Of a DNA stretch of 64,000 nt, positions 1-6,924 are shown piece after piece (the stretch's first letter is position 1; each line of letters starts with the position of its first letter). The translations under genes and the position numbers were made by a program. This DNA comes from Xylanibacter rodentium (GTDB lineage: Bacteria > Bacteroidota > Bacteroidia > Bacteroidales > Bacteroidaceae). Where the stretch lies: contig NZ_JABKKE010000001.1 of the NCBI RefSeq assembly GCF_013166575.1, forward strand, positions 124,001 to 188,000, given 5' to 3'. The notes beneath the pieces were generated by a model. That model worked only from the letters and a program-made list of their open reading frames with translations, did not search any database and had not been told where the DNA came from.

Positions 1-2045
1 CACGTATCCTTTTCTCCACTTATCAGACCATGATAGGACATTTGGACAGGGATACCAAGACATTCTCATTAGGCAGATTTGACCTTATCATCATTGACGA
101 AGCACACCGCAGTGTGTTTGGCAAATATGGAGCAATCTTTGAGTATTTCGATGGACTGCTCTTAGGACTGACGGCAACCCCTCGTGATGAAGTTGACCGC
201 TCTACATACGACCTCTTCGGTATGGAGCAAGGCGAGCCGACCGACAGTTACGAATATGACGAAGCGGTAGCTGATGGCTATCTGAACCCATTCAAGGCAA
301 TAAAAGACAACTCAAAAATTCTGACTACAGGAATTGACCCCGAACAACTTACTCCGGAAGAACGGGAGCAATTGGAAGAGATTTTCGAGTATGAGAAGAT
401 GAAAGCAGGATTGGAGCCAGATGAACCGTACAGCCGCACCATTAACGCAACGGAGATATTCAAATACATCTTCAACCAAGACACCGTAGATCATGTGCTG
501 AACCGCCTGATGAACGATGGAATCCGAGTGAAAGACGATACCATGATAGGCAAAACCATCATATTCGCCTATAACCACAAACATGCCGTGTTCATAGCCG
601 AACGGTTTACCGCACTTTACCCCGACTTGGGAGCGGACTTCTGCCGAGTAATTGATAATTACGAGAAATATTCATCCGACCTAATTGATAAGTTTGCCGA
701 TGCAGAAAAGCAACCACAAATTGCCGTATCTGTAGATATGCTCGACACGGGCATTGATGTGCCTGAAATCGTAAACTTGGTTTTCTTCAAACCTATCCAC
801 TCCAAGATAAAGTTCTGGCAAATGATAGGCAGAGGCACACGTCTGTGTGAAAATTTGTTTGGCGAAGGTAGGAATAAAGAAGAGTTTCTGATATTCGATT
901 TCTACCGAAATTTTGAGTATTTTGAGATGAATCCCGAAGGAGCCAAACCCACAAAATCGCAGTCCATTGTAAGTATGCTTTTTAATCTTCGCACTGATAT
1001 TAAATTCGCCTTGCAGGATGGAGCATATCAAAGCAAAGAAGAATCAAAGGCTTTTCACGACAACCTTGCCGGCATCTTGCACAAGCAAATAGCCGACTTG
1101 AACAGGAATCGGATAGATGTGCGCCTTCAACTGAAAGCCGTAGAGACATACGCCACACCAGAAGCCATGGTCTGTTTGACTCTTGGCGATGTGATGGCAA
1201 TGAAAGGTAATATCTCACCTTTATTCAAAAATGCAACGACAGACACTTCTGCTCTAAAATTTGATGCCCTTGTGCTAAAATCTCAACTTGCGTTAATAGA
1301 TGAAACGGTCAATTCCACATCGTCAGAGCGGAAAATAATGGACATAGCCAGTTATCTCAAAGAGAAAAAAGCCTCTATTCCGCAAGTAATGGCTAAGATG
1401 AATGTACTTAACGAGGTACTGTCCACTCATTTCTGGGAATCGAAAAGTCTTGGCTCTCTCGAACGCATCAGGCTGGAGCTTCGTGAGCTTATACAATACT
1501 TGGATGGTGGCACGGCAGGGCAAACATTTACAATCAATATAACCGACACATTTGAAGAAGATAGTTCAGGTGTCAATATAACCCCAATCCGTACCTATCG
1601 CCGTAGAGTGGAAGACTATCTCAAAGAACATCTATCAGATGATGATACTTTGCAAAAGATATACCACCTTGAACCGCTGTCCGAACAGGACATTGCCCGA
1701 TTGGAACAGATTTTCTGGGAAGAATTAGGCTCAAAAGAAGAATTTGATGCACAAACGAGAACAAAGCCCTATCAACATAATGTAGCCGCCTTCATTCGTT
1801 CCATCATTGGAGTGGAACAAGATGTGGCTCTGGAAAAATATCGTGCATTGATACATGGTGCGGAACTAACCCGTATGCAAGAGGAGTATCTGCGTACACT
1901 CATTCGCTATGTATGCGAAAATGGCGACATTGCCACTGTTGTATTGCAGCAACCACCTTTCAATAAGTTCACAGCTATCTTCCGTGATAGCCCTAAAGCA
2001 CTTATTGATTATGTAAAACTAATCAGTAGGGTGATTGCGGCGTAA
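1..2045 (+). CDS. hsdR: Type I restriction enzyme R subunit (HsdR), C-terminal part, cut by window edge
   Basis: The motor subunit of a type I restriction-modification system: it translocates DNA with ATP and cuts unmodified DNA. The reading frame is open to the left edge (residues RILFSTYQT precede the first ATG at 30), so the N-terminal nuclease domain and Walker A motif lie outside the window. Visible are the DEAH box (residues 23-26 counted from the ATG at 30), the TATP motif (48-51), and the second RecA-like domain with LDTGIDVPE and QMIGRGTR (about 235-275). The remaining 350 or so residues resemble the EcoEI-type C-terminal domain. HsdM and HsdS are not in view and probably lie upstream. 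The DNA is visibly more AT-rich than from 7 kb onward, which suggests acquisition. Confidence 0.92.
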   Translation, partial: RILFSTYQTMIGHLDRDTKTFSLGRFDLIIIDEAHRSVFGKYGAIFEYFDGLLLGLTATPRDEVDRSTYDLFGMEQGEPTDSYEYDEAVADGYLNPFKAIKDNSKILTTGIDPEQLTPEEREQLEEIFEYEKMKAGLEPDEPYSRTINATEIFKYIFNQDTVDHVLNRLMNDGIRVKDDTMIGKTIIFAYNHKHAVFIAERFTALYPDLGADFCRVIDNYEKYSSDLIDKFADAEKQPQIAVSVDMLDTGIDVPEIVNLVFFKPIHSKIKFWQMIGRGTRLCENLFGEGRNKEEFLIFDFYRNFEYFEMNPEGAKPTKSQSIVSMLFNLRTDIKFALQDGAYQSKEESKAFHDNLAGILHKQIADLNRNRIDVRLQLKAVETYATPEAMVCLTLGDVMAMKGNISPLFKNATTDTSALKFDALVLKSQLALIDETVNSTSSERKIMDIASYLKEKKASIPQVMAKMNVLNEVLSTHFWESKSLGSLERIRLELRELIQYLDGGTAGQTFTINITDTFEEDSSGVNITPIRTYRRRVEDYLKEHLSDDDTLQKIYHLEPLSEQDIARLEQIFWEELGSKEEFDAQTRTKPYQHNVAAFIRSIIGVEQDVALEKYRALIHGAELTRMQEEYLRTLIRYVCENGDIATVVLQQPPFNKFTAIFRDSPKALIDYVKLISRVIAA

Positions 2046-2076
2046 ATAAAAGAACAATAGAAAACAGAAGATAATT

Positions 2077-2904
2077 ATGGGGAAGACAGTAACAACATAT
2101 CTCATAGACGGAGACCCGAAAGGAACTCAATATGCATTCATCAGCAATAAGATTTGCCAGATGTTTGTCGTGCCACGTTCTAACCTCTCTTATCTGAATA
2201 CTCAAGAGAAGTTGCAGAAACCTGCATTTTATATATTACTGGGCGAAGATGAATCAACTAAGCCGCAGGCATACATTGGTGAAACGGAAAATTTTAAAGA
2301 GCGTGTGAAAGACCACGACAGCAAGAAGGTGTTTTGGCAAAAAGCACTTATATTCGTATCGAAAGATGCCGATATGACTAAAGTTGATGTGCAATACCTA
2401 GAACATAAAGCGATAGCTGAAGCCAAGAAAGCAAACGCTTTTGTTTTAAGCGATAATAAACAAATCCCTAAAGCACCGAATCTACCAGAGCATCAACAAG
2501 ATTCAATGGATGAATTTTTTGAAGATGTGAAATTTCTGGCATCATTTATCGGTTGCAATATCTTTGAAGTATCACAACCCAAAGAGGAACATCTATTCTA
2601 CACCAAAGGTAGAGGGTGCAATGCAAAGGGCTTCTACAGTTCCGATGGCTTTACAGTCCTAAAAGGGAGTATTGTTGCCAAAACAATGGTTCCGTCTTTC
2701 AACTGGAAAGAAAAACGAGAAAAGATGCTTCAAGATTACACTTCCAACGAGAACGGAATATTGGTATTAACATCGGATAAAACTTTTTCAAGCCCCAGTA
2801 CTGCCGCAGATTTCTGTATTGGTAGCAGCAATAACGGCTGGTTAGTATGGAAAGATAAAGAAGGAAACACATTGGATTCTGTTTATAGAAAACAGTTGGA
2901 TTAA
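2077..2904 (+). CDS. GIY-YIG nuclease family protein with DUF4357-like C-terminus
   Basis: 275 residues. The central part has the GIY-YIG fold signature: FYI at 51-53, YIG at 66-68 followed by ET, KER at 74-76 (the catalytic Arg position) and a Glu at 109 in the LEH segment. The C-terminal third (about 190-270, with GFYSSDGFTVLKGS and a conserved W) matches the DUF4357 domain that often follows such nucleases. It starts 31 nt after the hsdR stop on the same strand, so it is probably co-transcribed with the restriction genes. A DNA-nicking or end-processing role is inferred from the family; the substrate is unknown. Confidence 0.82.
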   Translation: MGKTVTTYLIDGDPKGTQYAFISNKICQMFVVPRSNLSYLNTQEKLQKPAFYILLGEDESTKPQAYIGETENFKERVKDHDSKKVFWQKALIFVSKDADMTKVDVQYLEHKAIAEAKKANAFVLSDNKQIPKAPNLPEHQQDSMDEFFEDVKFLASFIGCNIFEVSQPKEEHLFYTKGRGCNAKGFYSSDGFTVLKGSIVAKTMVPSFNWKEKREKMLQDYTSNENGILVLTSDKTFSSPSTAADFCIGSSNNGWLVWKDKEGNTLDSVYRKQLD

Positions 2905-2927
2905 TAACATATCAATTGGAGGCAAAT

Positions 2928-3353
2928 ATGGAAATTATCAATCTACTAGACTTCACAGACCGCATTGAACTGAGAGAATGGCTAGAGGTCAATCATAACC
3001 AGGCGAAATCGTGTTGGGTTGTAACTTCACGCTCTAAACAGCCCACATACGAATGTATTCCATACATTGAGGTTGTTGAAGAAGCATTGTGCTTCGGGTG
3101 GATTGATTCGACTCTAAAGAAACTACCAGACGGACGCCTTGCACAGCGGCTTTCACCTCGTCGCAAAGGAAGTCATTGGACTGAGTTAAACAAAGAACGT
3201 TGTATCAATCTTGAAGATCGAGGACTTATGACAGATGCCGGACGCCAAGCATTTGAGAAAGCCTATCCCTACGAAATAGTTCCCAAAGGTTCTCTTATGG
3301 AAGAAAGAATCATGATGCATAATAAGGAATTAAGACCGGGATTATACAAGTAA
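2928..3353 (+). CDS. YdeI/OmpD-associated family protein
   Basis: About 141 residues. The sequence FGWIDS, then RLSPRRKGSHWTELNKERCINLEDRGLMTDAGRQ, is characteristic of the YdeI family (called bacteriocin-protection or OmpD-associated; biochemical function not established). I start it at ATG 2928 because GGAGG at 2918-2922 sits at the right distance, rather than at the in-frame TTG at 2916. It is the third gene of the hsdR-led run, 23 nt after the preceding stop. It is shorter than many family members and may lack the C-terminal helical tail. Confidence 0.75.
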   Translation: MEIINLLDFTDRIELREWLEVNHNQAKSCWVVTSRSKQPTYECIPYIEVVEEALCFGWIDSTLKKLPDGRLAQRLSPRRKGSHWTELNKERCINLEDRGLMTDAGRQAFEKAYPYEIVPKGSLMEERIMMHNKELRPGLYK

Positions 3354-3382
3354 TTCTTATCATTATAAGATATATCAAGACG

Positions 3383-4768
3383 ATGAACGAGAACAACATA
3401 TTCCCTATTCAATCAGACTTTGAACGAATTAAAAAGCAAAACGAAAACGGTTCGGAGTACTGGACTTCTCGTGAGTTGTGCACCGCATTAGGCTATAGCA
3501 CATACCAAAAATTTAATCGTACTCTAAACAAAGCTATCGCTATAGCCAATAAGAAAGGTTGTAATACTACCGAGCATTTTAATGCTACGTTTGAGATGGT
3601 CAAACTAAATTCCGGTTCCTTTCGTAAGGTAAAGAATATACATCTATCACGAATTGCCTGTTTGATGATTGTTGAAAATGCCGATAGCAAGAAACCACAA
3701 GTGCAGATGGCAAGAGAATATTTCAAACAAGAAATATCAACTCCTGAATTAATCGACAATAACTTGTCATCCAATATATTGCTATATAAGACAAAACAAG
3801 GAGAAAGTCGTATAGAGGTCATCTTCAATAATGAAACATTTTGGATGTCGCAAAAGCGAATGGCCGATTTGTTTGGTGTTGAAACGAATACGATCAACAA
3901 CCATCTGAAAGAGATTTTCAAAAGCGGAGAATTGGAGGAGAGTTCAGTTATTCGAAAAATTCGAACAACTAAACTTGATGGCAAGAACGATGATACATTG
4001 TTCTACAATTTGGATGCGGTTATTGCCGTTGGCTTTCGTGTGGGCAGTTATCAAGCGAGCCAATTTCGGATGTGGACAACATCGGTTCTAAAAGAAATGA
4101 TCATAAAAGGATTTGTATTGGATGATGAACGCTTGAAACAGGGCAAACATTTTGGCAAAGATTATTTTGACGACCTCTTAGAACGTATCCGAGAGATACG
4201 AGCTTCAGAACGTCGGTATTATCAGAAAATCACTGATGTTTATGCCGAATGTAGTGCCGATTATGACCCTAAGGCTGAGACCACTCTACAATTCTTCAAA
4301 ATGGTGCAAGATATGATGCATTGGGCTACTTCCCATCAAACGGCAACCGAAATCATCTATTCAAGAGCAGATTCACAAAAGCCCCACATGGGACTTACCA
4401 CGTGGAAAAACGCTCCTGACGGCAGAGTTCAAAAGTCGGATACAATTATCGCTCAGAATTACCTATCAGACAAAGAAATCTCAGCTTTCAATCGTCTATC
4501 AACCGCATTCCTTGATTTGGCCGAACTTCGTGCCGAACGGCAAATAATTTCCACAATGGCAGATTGGAAAAAGCAATTAGATGATTTCTTGACTCTGTAT
4601 GAGTATGATAAATATAATAAGGTTGACACCATTTCCTTCGAACAAGCGAAAGAAAAGGCATACACTGAATATGATAAATTCCGTTTGATTCAAGACAAAG
4701 AGTTTCTTTCAGATTTTGATAAAGAAATCAAGGCATGGAAAAAGAAAGGATTGTTTGGTAAGGATTAA
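3383..4768 (+). CDS. rhuM: DinD-like N-terminus fused to RhuM family protein
   Basis: 461 residues. Residues 8-115 (NGSEYWTSRELCTALGYS, then LSRIACLMIVENADSKKPQVQMAREYF) look like the BRO-N-like N-terminal domain of DinD. Residues about 125-455 form a complete RhuM protein: FWMSQKRMADLFGVETNTINNHLKEI, a winged-helix-like start, then VGSYQASQFRMWTTSVLKEMIIKGFVLDDERLKQG and a long helical tail. RhuM proteins often sit inside type I restriction loci, as here, but their biochemical role is not settled. The start has no alternative nearby; it lies 29 nt after the previous gene. Confidence 0.85.
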   Translation: MNENNIFPIQSDFERIKKQNENGSEYWTSRELCTALGYSTYQKFNRTLNKAIAIANKKGCNTTEHFNATFEMVKLNSGSFRKVKNIHLSRIACLMIVENADSKKPQVQMAREYFKQEISTPELIDNNLSSNILLYKTKQGESRIEVIFNNETFWMSQKRMADLFGVETNTINNHLKEIFKSGELEESSVIRKIRTTKLDGKNDDTLFYNLDAVIAVGFRVGSYQASQFRMWTTSVLKEMIIKGFVLDDERLKQGKHFGKDYFDDLLERIREIRASERRYYQKITDVYAECSADYDPKAETTLQFFKMVQDMMHWATSHQTATEIIYSRADSQKPHMGLTTWKNAPDGRVQKSDTIIAQNYLSDKEISAFNRLSTAFLDLAELRAERQIISTMADWKKQLDDFLTLYEYDKYNKVDTISFEQAKEKAYTEYDKFRLIQDKEFLSDFDKEIKAWKKKGLFGKD

Positions 4769-4802
4769 TTCTATCTATAAACACTATTAACAGGAACATA
4801 AG

Positions 4803-5609
4803 ATGAATCATAGTAACACATTCTCACTATCTTTTCCCGAAGCCAAGACAATTATTGTCTCCGGTGACATTCATGGAGACTTTAATCAGTTGGTGTTCAA
4901 ACTCTGCATCCAATATCAGCTTACAGATACTTTGATAATTGTAGCCGGGGATTGTGGCTTTGGCTTCGAAAAGAAAGAGTACTATGAGCAGATGGTTAGA
5001 CGAAATGTCAAGCGAATGAACCAAGCCAACAATTGGATTGTGTTTGTGCGTGGTAATCATGATAATCCGGCTTATTTTAATGGTTCAACGTTCAACTTCA
5101 AACGCTTCATTGCTGTTCCCGATTATACTATTCTACAAGCCTGTAATCATACCATCCTTTGTGTTGGCGGAGCTATCTCTATTGACCGTATCTGTCGCAT
5201 AAATGAATGGAATAAACGCAAATACCGTGTTCATTCAAATGAGTCACAAGAAAATGATATTTCTCGCAATTTGTATTGGCAGAACGAAGCTCCTATTTAC
5301 GATTCTGATAAGCTGAATACCATCCGTGCAAACTTCTTGATTGATACAGTTGTCACACATACCGCACCTTCATATTGCGAACTATTCTCAAAAAGCAATC
5401 TTAACCAATGGACTGAGAACGATCCTTCATTGATCGAGGATATACAATTTGAACGGAGAACGATGGATATGCTTCTGCACCATCTTAAAACCGACAACCA
5501 TCCGATAAACCATTGGTACTATGGTCATTTTCATCAAAGTTGGCATTCTGCCATTAATGGAATACTATATCAGATGCTCGATATTATGGAATTCTGTCAA
5601 ATATTTTGA
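4803..5609 (+). CDS. Metallophosphoesterase (calcineurin-like)
   Basis: 268 residues with the five metallophosphoesterase blocks: GDIHGD (21-26), AGDCGFG (48-54), GNHDN (84-88), a His in VVTHTAPS (about 188-195) and GHFHQSW (about 244-250). These ligate two metal ions, so hydrolysis of a phosphodiester or phosphomonoester is expected; the substrate cannot be told. No signal peptide, so cytoplasmic. It is the last gene of the AT-rich plus-strand block, 34 nt after the RhuM gene. It could serve nucleotide or RNA turnover in a defence setting, but that is inference from position only. Confidence 0.85.
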   Translation: MNHSNTFSLSFPEAKTIIVSGDIHGDFNQLVFKLCIQYQLTDTLIIVAGDCGFGFEKKEYYEQMVRRNVKRMNQANNWIVFVRGNHDNPAYFNGSTFNFKRFIAVPDYTILQACNHTILCVGGAISIDRICRINEWNKRKYRVHSNESQENDISRNLYWQNEAPIYDSDKLNTIRANFLIDTVVTHTAPSYCELFSKSNLNQWTENDPSLIEDIQFERRTMDMLLHHLKTDNHPINHWYYGHFHQSWHSAINGILYQMLDIMEFCQIF

Positions 5610-5620
5610 TTTATACCATT

Positions 5621-5660
5621 TCGGGTATAATATTGATGTAATAAATAGAATTATACCCGA
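5621..5660. promoter_or_regulatory. Inverted repeat, possible operator
   Basis: TCGGGTATAAT (5621-5631) is repeated as its exact reverse complement ATTATACCCGA (5650-5660) around an 18-nt AT-rich spacer. The arms lie just after the metallophosphoesterase stop. The spacing and the GGGTAT/ATACCC half sites resemble operators of small XRE-type regulators. No such gene follows, so it may be left from a lost toxin-antitoxin or regulator gene. A weak terminator is the alternative, but no T run follows. Confidence 0.35.
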
Positions 5661-5742
5661 TAGGATATAATAGTTATTGCATAAATACAAGTGTTTCTGT
5701 TAGGGCATACAAACATTTTCCATAGTGGGCAAACGGAGCAAT

Positions 5743-5826
5743 TACATTTTTTCAAGCGAATAAATCTGATTCGTTACACTTTTTCAAATGAATATCACCC
5801 ATTATCATACACTTTTTCAAGCGAAT
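5743..5826 (+). repeat. Three spaced direct repeats at end of island
   Basis: The motif ACA(T/C)TTTTTCAA(G/A)(C/T)GAAT occurs three times, with its CAA at 5753, 5785 and 5818 (spacing 32 and 33 bp). The first and third copies are near identical; the second differs at two positions. Regular spacing near three helical turns at the edge of an AT-rich block could mark recombinase arm-type sites or a regulator array. No integrase is in the window. Confidence 0.45.
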
Positions 5827-5925
5827 CAAATGTAAATCCTACAAAACATGAACATTTTTCTACCATCCAACACCATTCAAAGAATAAAAATCAACCGCAA
5901 CCCACAGAAATTCCAAGAAAACCAC

Positions 5926-5933
5926 TACCTTTG
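5926..5933 (+). promoter_or_regulatory. Possible -7 element (TAnnTTTG)
   Basis: TACCTTTG matches the Bacteroidetes sigma -7 box. No good TTTG was found about 20 nt upstream, so the promoter is weak or the match accidental. A transcript from here would run to the terminator at 6220-6250 and covers only a 24-codon reading frame (from an ATG near 6056) and the hairpins at 6135-6201. Confidence 0.35.
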
Positions 5934-6058
5934 CATTCAACAAGCGTTCTGTAACATACCCGTGGAAATACCCTATCATTCAATACCTTGTATCTGATAG
6001 CGGACATTCCACAAAAGGGCTGAAAAGAGGCGGTACAACACGTATATGCAAAACCATG

Positions 6059-6250
6059 AAATACAACGATTTGCATTTGTCCCTACATTCTGTGTATTTG
6101 TCAAAACAGAGGTTGTACCGATTAAAATGAATGGTCACTGATAATCAGTGATGTAAAGATGCTGCGTTGGCAAGTAAGTGGTGATTACCAACGATTAGCA
6201 TATATCATCAATGATTATCAAGGCGTTCATTTTGAGCGCCTTCTTTTTAT
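6059..6250 (+). ncRNA. Possible structured RNA or leader ending in a terminator
   Basis: Between 6130 and 6250 three hairpins follow one another: TCACTGA/TCAGTGA (6135-6141 with 6145-6151), a two-part stem ATGCT..CGTTGG with CCAACG..AGCAT (6059 lies upstream of it; arms 6159-6170 and 6188-6201), and a terminator. Upstream there is a TAccTTTG box at 5926. No protein longer than about 24 codons fits. The 5' boundary is uncertain. An attachment-site relic is an alternative. Confidence 0.3.
6220..6250 (+). terminator. Rho-independent terminator
   Basis: AAGGCGTTC (6220-6228) pairs with GAGCGCCTT (6234-6242, one G-T pair) around a five-base loop, followed by a T-rich run to 6250. It works for plus-strand transcripts only. 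It closes the plus-strand block before the minus-strand genes begin. Confidence 0.75.
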
Positions 6251-6270
6251 AGTCATCGTTTAAATGTTAT

Positions 6271-6474
6271 TCAGTTGATTTGTTTGTATATGATGTAAAC
6301 TGCCTTGCTGCTATTCTCCTTTGAGATGGCTACCACTTCATAATTGAAAAAATCCAAAAGTTGATTAATTTTTATCAAGTCGTAACGTTTCCTTTCCTTG
6401 TTTAAAATCATGAATGGACACAAGCAATTGCATGAGCTTGTCAGACGATTCATTCGCTGTTCTTCATGGTTCAC
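6271..6474 (-). pseudogene. Doubtful small reading frame, possible frameshifted remnant
   Basis: A 67-codon frame ends at 6271; its last 45 residues (from ILNKERKRYD to IIYKQIN) look protein-like, while upstream a different frame (SSDKLMQLLVSIHDFKQGKE) reads better. This pattern fits a broken gene with a frameshift near 6370-6400, but no family was recognised. It lies downstream of the PqqD-like gene on the same strand. It may equally be non-coding. Confidence 0.2.
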
Positions 6475-6539
6475 ACTTGCGCAAAACCACGGAAAAATCG
6501 CACTTCCAACTTGAACTTACTGATATCATCACCTATTGT

Positions 6540-6812
6540 CTATTCAGAGACCAGTCCTAACGACTTCCACCCTTTTAACAACGAATGAACGTCATTTGCT
6601 GCAGTATCCGTGTCAATATCATATTCTTCACAAAGAAGATTTACCAAAGTCTCTTCTGTAAACGATTCCTTTGCAGAAGAAGCCTCCCATAAAAATGCCG
6701 CACTTTCGTTAAGATTGATTAGTTTATTGAAATCCAAATTATCCAAACCGTACGCTATAATTACTTTCTCACCACAGATATTACGTATTTCAAATCCGTC
6801 TTTTATTCTCAT
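6540..6812 (-). CDS. PqqD family protein
   Basis: 90 residues. It has the PqqD fold pattern: a short beta segment (GEKVIIAYG), LNESAAFLWE at about 34-43, then a helix with L and E spacing (FTEETLVNLLCEEYDIDTDTAANDVHSLLKGWKSLGLV). Family members bind precursor peptides for radical-SAM maturases or act as free chaperones. No radical-SAM gene or precursor peptide was found nearby, so the partner is unknown. It lies 112 nt downstream of the TonB receptor on the same strand. Confidence 0.82.
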   Translation of the reverse strand: MRIKDGFEIRNICGEKVIIAYGLDNLDFNKLINLNESAAFLWEASSAKESFTEETLVNLLCEEYDIDTDTAANDVHSLLKGWKSLGLVSE

Positions 6813-6924
6813 ATGTCCTTATTCTTTGCATGCTACAGGAAAATATACAAACACTATTAAATCAATAAGAAGCCACTTGACCGAAAGTTACTGAACCGAA
6901 ATCCATTAAGTTATAATTCTTCTA

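Noticed and set aside
6130-6210. tRNA gene
   Set aside because: The stems do not form a cloverleaf and no T-loop GTTCGA-type sequence is present.
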